Counted from the first letter of the stretch, positions 32,036 to 44,230 are shown. The stretch is DNA of 64,000 nucleotides from Trachythela sp. YZ-2020 (GCA_016169945.1 JADLSH010000076.1:563001-627000), one strand, 5' to 3'. Translations and numbers: made by a program. Notes: a model not told the origin generated them from the letters alone.

Positions 32036-32935
32036 GTGTGTGTTCGTTTAATGGGAAATGGGACTGTAATTGGTGCGTTTGTCTTTAGACACAACATCGA
32101 TGGGGAGGATTATTTAGAACTAATCGATGGTGAGATAGTCCCAGTTTTACGGCAATTGCCTCGTTATTGCGGCAGAAGAAATGGCCAGTTTCGACAAATT
32201 TGGTGGCCACACAACGGTGCACCTCCGCATAGGAGGAGTATAGTCTCAGATCGCTTGACAGAGGTATTTGAAGATAGAGTTGTTGCGTTGAATCGTGCCG
32301 TGGAATGGCCACCAAGATCGCCAGACCTCAATCCACTTGACTTCTTTCTCTTGACTTCTTTCTCTGGCTCTCTAAAGAGCAAGGTTTTTCAAATACCGCC
32401 AGAAAATCTTGATGAGCTCGAGCTATGTATTTGGCGCAAGATTAATACCCCAAGACAAGATATAGCACTGGTAAGACGCGCTGTTTTTGAAATGCTTCGA
32501 AGGGCGCATGTTTTTCACAGCGAAATGGAGGACATGTTGAGGACTAAGATACATTAGCCACTTCTTTCTAAATGTACTTTGTGTGTAATTTAAATGTATC
32601 TTTTAGAAAAGAATGAAAGTTTCTGTGAAGAGTTGAAGGGCTCAAACTAAAGCAAATAGTCTGAAATTTTGTACTGTAATTAAAAACCCCACAAATTGCC
32701 CACCCATAACCTCAAAATACAGTTAAAGCTTTTAAATATTGTGGGCAAGCTATTTTTAGTTGGTTGCAAAAGACATACCCCTGGTTTTCACAATTTGTGT
32801 TTGAGGCATTTTTTTCTTTATTCTACATTGTAAGTACCCAAGGAATCTATATATATCAAAAGCTTGATACCAGAAGCTGCTTTCCGAACTTGAGAGCGAT
32901 TTCAAATCTGTTCAGTTCTTTTTATACACCCTGTA
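32036..32935 (+). mobile_element. 5'-truncated mariner-like element
   Basis: Open frame 32036-32557 (173 codons) covers the C-terminal half of a Tc1/mariner-superfamily transposase: WWPHNGAPPHRR, EWPPRSPDLNPLDFF and LKSKVFQIPPENLDEL. The canonical second catalytic residue, usually D before GAPPH, is N here. The DLNPLDFF site is followed by a roughly 14-bp tandem duplication (TTGACTTCTTTCTC twice) with a compensating base change that replaces the usual WG. The right terminus appears to be TACACCCTG at 32925-32933 followed by TA. The left terminus and first catalytic Asp are missing. Not expected to be active. Confidence 0.7.
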
Positions 32936-33068
32936 TATACATTTACAGGTTGACAAAGCTCACTGAATTGGGTATCGATGCCAAAGGTGACTGAGATGTA
33001 ATGAAGACGAGAGAGCCATGGAAAAAATATATTTGAAATAAATCCTGTAAGCTGGAAAATTACTTCGA

Positions 33069-33435
33069 TTGCCGGCATCAGCTCCAAAAAGAACACAGCA
33101 AAATGCACCCATGCCTGGAAGAAAGCCAACTTTAAAATTTGAAATTAGGTGGAAGCATTTTAATAAGAATGTTGGCTATAAAATGAAAAGGGCTGAGCAA
33201 GGAGGGAGTTCGACCTGTACATATGAGAAAAGGTGCACCTGTGCAGGAATGCCTGGAAGAGTTGAAAAGAACATTCTTCCCAGATGATGAAACCAGAAGC
33301 AATGAAGACCTCAAATTCGAATTACCTGATTTCCAGTGTAAGCCAATTGACTTACAAGAAACATTTTCTCCTGAAGACTATAAAAGTCGGTTTAATTTGC
33401 ATACCCCTAGGCTGTTCCTTCTTACAAAAGAATGA
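33069..33435 (+). pseudogene. fragment of an uncharacterised multicopy protein
   Basis: Two overlapping frames give a continuous-looking protein: FEIRWKHFNKNVGYKMKRA, then VHMRKGAPVQECLEELKR, FFPDDETRSNEDLKFELPDF and, at the end, FNLHTPRLFLLTKE before TGA. A one-base frame change lies near 33208-33225. The TPRLFLLTKE ending is one I associate with unnamed repetitive proteins of invertebrates; no function is known to me. Confidence 0.4.
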
Positions 33436-33439
33436 GACT

Positions 33440-34590
33440 TTGTAAGGTCGCCAGAAGAATCTGATAATGAAGAAGAGCCAATGAGACTGGCATTTTCTCC
33501 CGAAATGCATGTTTCAGCAACAGATTTGGCCGCGTTCCCAATAAGGTCCATTATTTACTCATTTTGCAAGGTATGGTCACGGAGACTTGGCCATCAGATT
33601 GCCACAATATTGCGGATTACGAAGAACAAAAAATATTTCTAAATATTTACATTGCCATTGTAACAACACGATTTAGAGATTGTCGTATTTTTATCTTCTT
33701 TCTTAATTTTTTGGATTTTCCTTCGGTAAAGCTTTTTTATTTTTTGCACACGAGCACGTAAAGTACAAAGTATTGAAATATGCGATTTTCCAATAAAAAA
33801 ATTTGGCTCTGAGAAAATTTTTGTTTAATCACATTTTATGCATTTTGTGATTTCTGTATCGTATGCAAATTAAAAATTACCGAAGGAAACATGTACTATA
33901 TTTTGTGTGTGACGTCAGAAAAATCAGGATTTAATTTTTCACGCGATACAAGCCCTCAATACCCATGTGTGTGGACAACGAAATTTTGGCACAATCATGA
34001 TTCGAACTCGTGATGTAAACTATAAAAGGTTTGTTTATAACAAGGTTTGTTTATCCCACACGTGAACAAAATCCCGCGACACAGAATTAAAACTGTAGGG
34101 AGCCTCCTTAACTGAGAGTTAGTTTGAGAGCTGAAGCATGGAATTTTTCACCAGTGTATTACTTGATTGGTTCGAATGCTGTATTTAGTGTATCACTTCA
34201 TAGTTGATACATTTGTTTTTAGATAAAGAAAATATTTATTACTGAATGTATAGTATTTTTCTTCATAGTTTGTCATGCATTATATACAGTTATAACCTAC
34301 ACTAGTCACTACATTAGCTATATGAATAAAACTGAACAATGTCAATGTCAAAATATTTAACAAAGCTAAATACCCAATCCCCTAGATACCTATACGTTCC
34401 TTCCTTCTCGCATTAGCATTGGCAAATTGGTAGATCAGCTCCTTGTCAACAAGTTTCGCTTCGTTATTTTTTATTAACTGATTGTCGCTTTGCGATTTCC
34501 TTTCTAAATTTGTTGACAGATGATCTAAATTCAGACACAAGTACTTCTGTAAAATCAGTTTGATACTCTTCTAAAATTGCTTCTGCAGCA
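33440..34590. other. no gene recognised
   Basis: AT-rich, with one short plus-strand open frame (33564-33761) lacking any domain. At about 34020-34060 a GGTTTGTTTATAACAAGGTT stretch is locally repeated. Confidence 0.35.
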
Positions 34591-34596
34591 GTTTCA

Positions 34597-34824
34597 AGCT
34601 GAGGGTGACTTTAACTGAGACCTGTTTTGTGGATGAAGGCAACTGAATAGACTTGTTACCATTTTCTGACCTTCAAATCGATGTTGGAGTTGCATAATGG
34701 CATTGTCCACCATTTGATAAAATATGTTGACTTTGAAAAGCTTCTTCAGGATCACTTAATCTTTGACCAGTGGAAAGCTCATAAAAAACCATTTCTCTTG
34801 TTCTCAAACCTTGTATGGAGAGAT
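34597..34824 (-). pseudogene. hAT-like/zinc-finger transposase fragment
   Basis: Minus-strand translation gives LRTREMVFYELSTGQRLSD, then after a one-base frame change VNIFYQMVDNAIMQLQHRFE and GQKMVTSLFSCLHP. The VDxxIxQLxxRF pattern is typical of the region before the C-terminal dimerisation domain in hAT-related and MYM-type proteins. Too short and frame-broken for firm assignment. Further minus-strand text at 34440-34385 (LIYQFANANARRKERIG) may belong to it. Confidence 0.4.
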
Positions 34825-36390
34825 GGTCTCAACGACTGAATAAACATCTTTTTTGCAACTTATATTTTGACAAATCCTTTTCAAGTTCCTCTGGTGAGTC
34901 AATAGCATCAAGACCCCCTAATGTACTAGCGACTTTACTAATTTAGAGATCAGTGATAAACTCATTTGCTTTTTGCATTCGTTTACGGTTCATATTCTGT
35001 ATATAATTAATTAATTACCTTATTGGAAGCTTTTTGTATCTGCGCTTGTGCAGAATATATTGCTGTCGTCTGTGTAAGTAAGTAATGTAAGTTTGTTTGT
35101 TAGCTTGTAGCCAACCAGTGACAAGCATAACTACCAATCAACGAGCAGTAGCGATTGCTGTCGCCTGTACGCAGACCATAGTACACTGTACCCCTAGTCA
35201 CCTGGTGTCACACATAAGGCTGTCAACAACAACACTCAATTTGTTTCTGTACTAGTTCAGCAGTTTGCTGACCGTGGTACACTGTACACTGTTCTTCTCG
35301 CTCGCTTGGCATTTTAATTTACAACCATTAGTTGTGTTAACAAAGATATTTAGACACTATGAAAATATTTTAGAACTTATCTGCTGATGGAGACGTTTGG
35401 GTCAGTCATCTGTGCATATATATCCTGAAAGTGTTAATGATTTGTATTGCAATAGTTTATTTAATGGACGAATGCGTCAGCAGTTGGATGAGACACTTAT
35501 AGAGTGTCATGTACACAGCATGACCACATATACCTGTATTGAGAGTTTTTGAGACATCTAGACTTATTGTATGAAAGAGCAACACTATACTGCAATATTA
35601 TAGTGTAACAATATCTTGCGTGTTTCTAAAATACTGGGTGATGTAACTATACCGTTGTAAATGTTTTATGTGTTTTATTTTAAAGAGAGAAACAATATTA
35701 TACTGTAGCAAATGTTTGCTGCTGTAACATCAGTTCATCAAAGAACTAAGCAAAATGATATGATGAGTAATTGATTTGATAAAGAACAACAGTTACAACA
35801 CAATATTACAGCGTAGCAAATGTTTGGGGGGATAGAAATTGAATGCCTGCCTGTATTGTTATATATCAAGAACGTAACGTGGCCAATATTTTACTCTAAC
35901 CTCGACTCTGACTTTGCAATATTATCAACATATTTCCGTACTAGTCTGCAGCAAATGTTAGCATGCTTTCACAGTTTATCAAATTGCAATACTATGGTAA
36001 ACTGGAAAATATTTTGGCAGTCCAGTGCAGTCGTTTTGTAAACATCGTCACATTGACTTTGTTTAGAATTTGATATTCAAAGAGTAACACTGAGCCGTAA
36101 AACGAATTGGCACCCGTAAACGATATTTATGCATTATTCTGCTTAAAAATAATATAAAATAAACTTATAGTGAAATTTGAATTTCGCAATTGTCATCAAA
36201 CACGCTTGGCATAAAATGTAGCAATTCGGCCAACACGAGTGTCACATTTTTGCATGACCACGCTTACACAAACTGTGCGGATGTCTCTCTTGGAGCTCCT
36301 CCAAAATTATAATGCCTCCAAAATTACGAAAGCTTAACGATCGCTTCCATAAGAACTTTATGGGAAAATGAGTTCTTACCTAGCATTAGG
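34825..36390. other. no gene recognised
   Basis: No supported exon or structured repeat. A repeated short theme (TATACTGTAGCAAATGTTTG-like) recurs loosely between 35580 and 35830. Confidence 0.35.
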
Positions 36391-36396
36391 AATGAA

Positions 36397-38500
36397 ATGA
36401 AAGCAGAGATTGACGATATGAAGCGTGAAATAACGTCCCTTAGAGCAAAATGCAACAAAATTGAAAACTCACAGAAGTTCCTCTCTACTGAATACGATGG
36501 TTTTAAAGATTCGCTACAAGGGACAAAGAAAGATATCTCGGAAGTATCTAAAACATTAAAGTCTTTAGATGACAGAATTGGGATAAGCGAGCGAGAAATA
36601 CACAAAACAGGCAAAATGTTGGATAACATACAGCAGTATTCATGCCGCGATTGCATCGAGATTACGGGAATACCAATACCACCGAAGGAAGATTACTCAC
36701 CACCCTACTGAAAGGTATTTAGATATCTTATATACGAATAACTTTATCCCTATTATAACTAAGCCTACCAGGATAACTAACCACATTAAAACTCTAATTG
36801 ACCATATTTACATAAACAAGTCCATACATCAAGCTCAATCTGGAATTGCTATATTCGATATATCTGACCATCTACCTGTATTTAGCATTATAAATATACC
36901 TTGCGAGAGATTGAATGAAAAAAGTTTCCGTGACTACGTGTTTACCGTGACTACAAGTTAAGCAGAGAACGTACCACTCACATTTTTTCAGTAACAATGC
37001 GAGGAAAGTTAAGCAGTATAAACAATATGCTAATAAGTTAAATAAAATTAAAGCCATAAGCAAAACTAGGTATTATAATAGCCAGTTTGAAAAGTATAAA
37101 AACAACTTAAAAGCAACATGGAAACTTATAGGCAATCTAATTAAACTTAAACCGAAAGAACAGTTATCTCCATCTCGATTAATACGAAATGGAAATATAT
37201 ACACTGATAAATATGATATAGCTAATCAATTTAACCAACACTGTTAATGTTGGCCCAAATTTGGCCAACAAATTAAATACTTCCAGCTTCATCCCAACAT
37301 CATATATACGGAAATTCACCTACATCAAGTTTTGTAATGTTACCTGTGACTGAATCACAAATTCAACAATTATTTCTCTCATCTTCCATTGGCCTCCCAA
37401 ATTCCATTATTAAAATAGCATCATCTATAATGGTTCCAATTTTCACTTGTATTTATAATGAATCAATTATTAGTGCCATAGTTCAAAATGTGTTAAAGAT
37501 TTCACATATTACACCTATTTATAAGCTATTCTGGTAATCACTGATAATCTAAAGTTGGCAATTGATAATAAAAAAATAACCTGTGGTTTGTTTTTAGACT
37601 TCTAAAGCATTTGATACAGTTGATCATGAAATTTTGTTAGCGAAATATGGCATACGTGGAACACCTTTGACATGGTTCACTAATTATTCAAACAATAGGC
37701 AACAATATGTTAAAATAGGAAATACTGAATTCCGAATACTTAACTATGTCTTGTGGAGTTCCTCAAGGATCATCACTTGCGCCACTTCTTTTTATATTAT
37801 ACATCAATGATATGCCAAATTGTTCAAACAAAGTTTCATTTCGAATTTTTGCTGACGATTCCAATGTATTTTACTCAAGCACAAGTATTGATGATGTTGA
37901 AAAATTGATGAATGAAGAATTAAACCACATATTATATTGCAACGCCAATAAATTGTCAATTAGTATAAATAAAACTAAGTTTATGGTAATTACCTCTAGT
38001 AAGAAACAAGTTCGTAAAATTAAACTTATAAGAAACATTGAACAGAAAAATCACATTGAATATTTAGGTATATACATTGATACCAATATAAGCTGGGTCC
38101 AACATAAGCCATGTGAATAATAAACTTGCCAAAAACACTGGAATTATGACTAAACTTAGATATTATATTGATTTAAAGATGCTGAAGCAACTGTACTTTA
38201 CTCTCATCTATCCGTACATTAACTACAGCTTGATGAGTTGGGGAAATGCTTATGTCTCGAAATTGAAGAAATTGAAATCATGTCAAAATAAATGCATTAG
38301 AAGCATATTCTTCGCTGGCAAAAGAGAAAATGTTACACCGTATTACAGCCTATTAGGTATTCTTACAGCCTATTAGGTATTCTAGACAGTGTTTTTAAAC
38401 TCAAATTAGCAGTATTCACCTATAAAATTATAAATGAAAAAAGTCAACTACCTGATATTTTCTGATAGTATTAGTCTATTACAGCTCCAACCCATATTCA
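36397..38500 (+). mobile_element. decayed L2/CR1-type LINE with internal deletion
   Basis: ORF1 remnant 36397-36711 is a coiled coil (MKREITSLRAKCNKIENSQK) followed by the start of an RRM-like region (QYSCRDCIEITGIPIP). From 36715 the sequence is already the end of the apurinic endonuclease: ITKPTRITNHIKTLIDHIY and IFDISDHLPVFSI. Most of the endonuclease is therefore deleted. Reverse transcriptase follows in several frames: FDTVDHEILLAKYGI (37613), GVPQGSSLAPLLFILYINDM (37750), FRIFADDSNVFYSS (37840), HIEYLGIYID and KQLYFTLIYPYINYSLMSWG. Stops and frame changes occur at about 37245, 37540, 37745 and 38120. Inactive. Confidence 0.8.
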
Positions 38501-38894
38501 CCCCTGCAACCTGCAAGTGTTTTAGAGGCCAAATTTCCCTTATAATTCTACTACTAAATTATGAAGTTATGATGTAGTTTATGTTTATTTTGTATTTATA
38601 TATATAAATCGATGATTTTACAGGGCAAAACATAGTTTACTGCTTCAATATAGTTTATAATACATGACTATTCACGGTACCTGTTCTTGATATGCATTGT
38701 GAAAAGAGGGTACAATTATAGAATACCTGGCCATATAAAGATGTGTGATTCATTGGCTACGTGGCTACGTGGCTACATCTTGAAATCAAAAGCACCATTT
38801 GGAAGAAAACGCAGTTTGACATGCAGCAATGGTTTTTTCGGAAATGTTTCAAAGGTTAGGTTTTAGGATTTTGTTTAGGTTTTCGATTATGATT

Positions 38895-39440
38895 AAGGTT
38901 AGGGTTAGGGTTGAGGTTGAGTTAGGGGTAGGGTTAGGGGTAGGGTTAGGGTTAGGATTATGATTAAGGTTAGGGTTAGGGTTAGGGTTAGGGGTTAAAA
39001 TTAAAGAAGTAAAGAAGAAGAAGAATTAGTTATTAGGTTAGAAGTTAGAAGTTAGGTTAAAATTAAAGTTAAAGAAAGAAGAAGAAGTTAAGGTTAGGGA
39101 AATTTTAAGTAGGAAATTGTGTTAGGTTAGGTTAGTTAGGTTAGGTTAAAGTTAGGTTAAAGAATTAGAAAGAAGAAGAAGTTAGGTTAGGGTTAAGGGT
39201 TAGGTTAGGTGTTAAGAAGAAGATTGAAGGTTTAGGTTAGGTTAAAGAAATAGGTTAAAGAAGGAAATTAGAATTAAGAAGGTTAGGTTAGAAGTTAGGA
39301 AGGTTAGGTTAGGTTAGGTTAGGGTTATGGTTAGGTTAGAGAAAGCGTTTTGTTAGAGTAATGTCAGGTGGGGTTTAGGATTTGGGTTAGTGTTAGGTTG
39401 AAGTTAGGCTAGGTTTTGGGTTGAGGTCAGGTTATTACAA
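38895..39440. repeat. interstitial telomere-like repeats
   Basis: Runs of GGGTTA with variants (GGGGTA, GGTTGA, GGATTA) at 38895-38998, then increasingly degenerate GTTAGGTTAG and AAGAAGAAG text up to 39440. TTAGGG is the telomere repeat of most animals, so this is either an interstitial telomeric tract or a degenerate satellite. Confidence 0.7.
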
Positions 39441-39658
39441 TTGGATTTTTCGTGTGAGAATAAAATTTTAATTTATTGCATTAATGAGGTAATTAAGGTA
39501 ATAGTTGAAAAATTGGAATAATTTAGTTCGAAACTAATCAAGATATGGGGGTATGGAATATCTTTTAACTTCTGCAATTTTCTTGCATGACTACCTTTAA
39601 CAGCAGTTGCAGTATAAACACTATATATTTGATGGGTTGTAAAGTTGTTTTGCATCAT

Positions 39659-40649
39659 TTAGAATACCCAAAAAAGGTCCTCTTCTTTGTGTACATATCT
39701 CCACATGAATTCAGCAAAGTATGTCGAATAGTGATATTTTCTTCTTCCGTGAGTTGGCAAGTTGGCTTTCAGTTGGCGCCAGTGACCTTCAATTTTGTTA
39801 GTGTTGTCGCCGTCTTTATTGACAAATTCCTTGGAGTGGTTGACAGTTTTATGTACGTATCCATATTTTTCTAGGTTTATGTATCCTTTCCAACAATCAG
39901 ATATTATGATTGTTCCTGGTAAAATCCACTTTTGAACGAGAGGTATAAGAGTTTTTTCTGATCTGTCCTCAACGCTTTCGATAAAGCATTTTCGAGAGTC
40001 TTGTTCAATACCGCGAAAACCCATTGGCCTTCGACATAGTGACCTCGATGGTATTTGCGTTTACCAACTTTACTCTCGTCTATTTGTACCGTTTTCCGTC
40101 TCCACCAATTTTTTCTGCTTTCTTCTCAATTGTTGCCAGGCAAACCTCTCGACAGAACATTGTCCAGTCAACACCTGTATTTGGGCTTAGTTTTAGTTGA
40201 GAGATAATTTGGCTTTGATCGAGACCAATGCACCACCAATACGTGAACTTTAATATTTCAGTCAGCGTCATGTTACTGTTATCGAACCAAGACCCTTTCC
40301 GTATACTAGATTCTACTTTGTGCCGTTTTCCATTGACAGCTTTTCGACACTGCCATTTGTAGCCATCGGATCAATCGTTACACGATATTAGGACCATCAA
40401 ATTCTGGCATTGTGGACACACTACCGACCGGGCTATAATTTCCAATCCTTGCAACCACTTGATAATACATTCATTATTACCAAGATAATTTTCAACGAGT
40501 TCGTCATAAGTAAGGTGGCTAGATTTTCTGTCTCTATTGTAGCTGTTTAATATATGGTTATCACACTGTACACTTTTCTCTGTGAATTGCTTGTCAACTG
40601 AACTTGCTGTTTGACAGGATACAGTACGCGTTCGTTTGACAGTATACAT
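39659..40649 (-). pseudogene. Merlin/IS1016-like (ISXO2-type) transposase
   Basis: Three minus-strand frames form one protein. N-terminal part 40649-40371 has a CPQCQ zinc pair. The middle 40271-40080 contains WWCIGLDQSQI and GVDWTMFCREVC. Next in sequence is IDESKVGKRKYHRGHYVEGQ, holding the first catalytic Asp/Glu, then 40024-39659 with PGTIIISDCWKGYINL, HSKEFVNKDGDNTNKIEGHW and FAEFMWRYVHKEEDLFWVF. This is the DDE layout of the Merlin superfamily. The frame changes by one base near 40095-40105 and again near 40018-40024, so the copy is not functional as written. Terminal inverted repeats were not identified. Confidence 0.75.
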
Positions 40650-41112
40650 GTATGAAAGAACTACTAATGTGGTATTAAGTCTCGAATTTTATAGCCGTCG
40701 ACTAGTCACGTTTCTACTCGTAGATATCATGTCGATAATCTGTTTATTTTAAGGAAAAAGAGATGATAAATTTGCGTACAGTGGTCTTTGGGGAAAATTT
40801 GCGGTGCTCCTAATCCGCTAATACTATGATTTGAGCATTCTAATTTTCTTTTGTTGTTTTCTTGTCAATATGTAATGTGGATTTGTCTAATGCATTTGAA
40901 ACAATAGATATTTAAATAAGCTGTCTTATTATTTATCGATTGTTCGAATTGCATTATACGGGTCGAAAATTCAACGTATAATTTGAAAGCTTTAACGATG
41001 AAGATCGCGGTTAAGTTGGTACACAGGCGTCGTTCCAAAATTCTGGTGTAATTGTTATTATGGATTCATACTCAAGGGACGTAATTGACACAGAATTATT
41101 AAAAACAGAGTT
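40650..41112. other. no gene recognised
   Basis: Intervening AT-rich DNA between the Merlin remnant (minus) and the DUF3987-like gene (plus). It might contain 5' exons of the latter, but no supported frame was seen. Confidence 0.35.
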
Positions 41113-42880
41113 ATGTTTTGCATAAATTGGGCAAAGGGTTTCTGCTTATACACAATGCAACAAAGATCAGTGTTTAAAAGTTTCCTATCATCGAACATGT
41201 CTTCTTCTAAGTTGGCAAGAGTTAGCAAGCAGCATGAAAAAACATGGTGCGATTTACACCGGCATTTGATTTCGGTACCGTTTTCATTTGAAGATGTTTT
41301 TACAGTGCCAGTATACGAGTACATCAAAAACAAAGCGATCGCTTTAAGTACATCAATAGGATATATGGTGCCGTGTGTATTGACGACGACTGCGTTTGTG
41401 ACCGGCTTGAATGGTACCACAGTTTCCAGCAGTACAGATCATAGAACGACTCTTAATCTTTACTCAGTCGTAGTAGGACCACCAACTACAGGCAAATCGC
41501 AAGCGATGAAAGAATGTGCGATGGATCCTTTGATTGCTGTTCGTGACAACAACGACTTAGGGACTTTGTACTCGAAAGATGTACAACGTCGGCTTTGTTA
41601 AGTCGTCTCCGACCAGAAGAGAGGAGTTGTTGTTTCGCCTGAAGTGTATGATGTTCTGAACAGAATGTTGAAAAACGAAGAAGAAAATGGGACTGGCGAG
41701 GTTCAAATGCTTTGTGAACTATTCTCGGGTGAGCGAACGTCCTACAAATATGCTACGGAGAAAACGCGTAACATAGGCGAGAACGTGCCATTTGCAATCA
41801 TAGGCTGTACGCAAGTTCCGTTTGCTGCGCGTTTAATCTGCCGAATGGACCAAGGTCACGGCTTGCTTGATCGTTTCTTGTTTTGGTTTCCAATGTGTCT
41901 GAGGCCATCACCACATGAGACCGAAGCAGCAAAAGGGGTGCTAAACCGTATACTAGTTAAGTCATTCACTGACGTTTTCCTTGAGATGTATTCCTTGCAT
42001 TTGGGCAAAAAGGAGTACAGCTTCACTCAAGCAGCCCGGAAGGTCATTCAGTCTATCGAGACTGAGTTTATTACGGAGTTAAACGAGGCAATAACCAAAG
42101 GTATCCCCTCACCAAAGTCCAAAAGAACCGATTTGGTGAAAAGATTGGTGGTCTCGCTCCATGTGTTTACACACATTATTAGCGACCTTGTTGAAGGAAG
42201 AAAGCCACGATCCTTCTAAAGAGGTGCCTTTGGACACTGTTAAGAAGTCTCTTTTACTTCTGGATTATTGTGAGTCACAGAAACAAATTGTTATTGAGGT
42301 AATTAAAATGAATTATATACTTAGTGCTATGAAGAAATATACATATACTATTATTATAGTGTGTATTTTGATATCTGTTTTGTTATATTAAGCACAAAGG
42401 TGCCAGTTATGCAGTACAATTTGTGGTATCAAGAGATTTTGGATCATGATCATATTTGTTTCATGATTTGTAATTCTAGTTTATTGGAACATTGACGAGC
42501 GAGTCTGTGGTTCCTGAGAAGATGCAGCCTACGTTGGAAGAAATCATGATTGGTGTGCTTATGTTTCCGGGTCCCGTGGTGACAAAACGGTCCTTTAAAC
42601 AATCGGCTGGGAGAAAAATACGTGGGATAGTTGACAGCGAGTTTCTCACGGCTTTGGAGAGATTAGAGAAGGATGGTTGTGGAGTTATCAAAAATTGCGT
42701 GCCAGTGTCAATGCTAGAAGAGAAACTGTGGTCTTTGTGAAATTAGAAGAATTGCCTGGAGACATAGCTTTGGTTTCGCGAGATGAGTACAGAAAAAAGT
42801 TTCAGTTGCCAATCCACAAGGCTATTTCAGAAGCAACAAAAATACAGTTACAGGAAAAACAATTGCTTCCGAGCAGCTAG
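41113..42880 (+). pseudogene. DUF3987-like P-loop ATPase
   Basis: Walker A is GPPTTGKSQAMKEC (about 41484). Downstream come GVVVSPEVYDVLNRML (Walker B-like position), LCELFSGERTSYKYATEKTR, VPFAIIGCTQVPFAARLI (sensor-like) and QGHGLLDRFLFWFP (arginine finger). These match my knowledge of DUF3987 proteins, which are helicase/primase-associated ATPases of phages and mobile elements. A GT-AG intron is likely at about 42298-42480, joining SQKQIVIE to FIGTLTSESVVPEKMQ. The end is VFVKLEELPGDIALVSRDEY to a TAG at 42880. Damage: TAA at 41599-41601 with an adjacent double frame change, and further changes near 42190 and 42715. Decayed, or an intact gene with base errors. Confidence 0.55.
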
Positions 42881-43019
42881 GCTATAAGCCCGTTTGTAAT
42901 ACTTTGTGTGCATGTAATAAATAATGTTGGACAGAAAACGTATATATTCTTATTTTTGTTCTTATTTATGCTACTAAGTAGTGTTTTAGCAGTGATTTTG
43001 TTCTTTTTCGCATGTAGCA

Positions 43020-43345
43020 ATTTAGCCACGTAGCATGCATGTAGCTATTTAGCCACGAGCCACGTAGCCACGTAGCCACGTAGCCACGTAGCCACGTAGC
43101 CACGTAGCCACAGCCACGTAGCCACGCAGCCACGTAGCCACGTAGCTGGCAGCCACGTAGCCACGTAGCCACGCAGCCACGCAGCCACGTAGCCACGCAG
43201 CCGCATGCAGCCACGTAGCCACGTAGCCACGCAGCCACGTAGCTGGCAGCCACGCAGGCAGCGGCAGCTGGCAGCTGGGCAGCCATGTAGCATGCATACA
43301 TGTAGCCAAGTAGTCATCTGGCGATTTAGCCAAGTAGCCAAGTGC
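43020..43345. repeat. 8-bp minisatellite (AGCCACGT)n
   Basis: Tandem AGCCACGT units with AGCCACGC, AGCTGGC and GCAGCCGC variants. Three overlapping minus-strand frames (WLRGYVATWLRG-type) are produced by the array and are not genes. The same unit occurs three times at 38757-38780. Confidence 0.9.
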
Positions 43346-43639
43346 TGTTCTACAAAGCTTTTATGAGCTGGACAGGCATTCTATAATTACTCCGAAAAGA
43401 GTAAGGCCTAGTATAAAGAGATTTGAGTTTAGTTTATTAAGTATTTTGCTATCAGTGCAATTGCAAGAAGAGATTCGTGAATCGCATGAATGGCCTAGAT
43501 GGTGCCAGGTTACTCTTTATATTCATTTGCATAGCATGACCAGCTTTGCAGCTGTAATTAACCCATTTGTGTTCCCTAGCTGGACAGATAAAAACCGTCC
43601 GCTGCAATTCCGTGTAAAATGAAAACATTATCTGCATTA

Positions 43640-44230
43640 CTTGCTACTTTTCTGTTTTAACACTAGACAATTTTTACTTGTCAAGGAGAAACTGTACGTT
43701 GGGTTAATGGGTCAACCAGACTATCTGCCCATGTCTCTTGTTAACGCTTTAAGTGAAAACGTGCCCAGATGTGCCATTCTTTACTATTTTACTCTGTCTA
43801 ATGCCAGATTATTTTACTCTGTCTAACACCAGACAATTTTACTTGTCAAGGGGAGAGTGCTGCCAATCAATGGATGACAGGCAGAGTAAAATAACAAAAT
43901 GAGGCACATAAGGGCACATTTCAGATTAATGGGTTAACAAGAGACATGGGAAGATAGTCTGTTGAACTAATGGTACCCAAACCATTTCCCCATTGTAAGT
44001 AAAATTGTCTTGCATTAGACAGAGTAAAATAACCAAGTAAGGAGCAGAAGGGGGTACTGTGGCTTAATGTGTTAACAGGATGCATTGGCAGATAGTCTGC
44101 CTAACCCATTGGATGGCAGCACTCTGCCCTCCATGAGTAAAATCATCTGGCATTAGACAGAGTAAAATAATGTTGGGTCTGGGTGCAGCAGGGCACATTG
44201 CCACATAAATTATTAAATAGCAGGGCCAGG
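43640..44230. repeat. cluster of the dispersed ~110-bp repeat
   Basis: At least four diverged units in both orientations, with ATTTTACTCTGTCTAATGCC, CAGACAATTTTACTTGTCAA and the complementary CTGGCATTAGACAGAGTAAA, bounded by GGGTTAA / TTAACCC-like ends. Confidence 0.65.

Noticed and set aside
32085..32382. Minus-strand open frames
   Set aside because: Antisense to the mariner transposase frame.
34000..34030. GATTCGAACTC resembling a tRNA T-arm
   Set aside because: No acceptor, D or anticodon arm could be placed around it.
42966..43341. Three overlapping minus-strand frames of WLRGYVAT type
   Set aside because: All three frames of an 8-bp minisatellite are open; no protein character beyond the repeat.
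43020..43345. Regularly spaced repeats that could suggest a CRISPR array
   Set aside because: Units are 8 bp in direct succession with no unique spacers, in a eukaryotic context.
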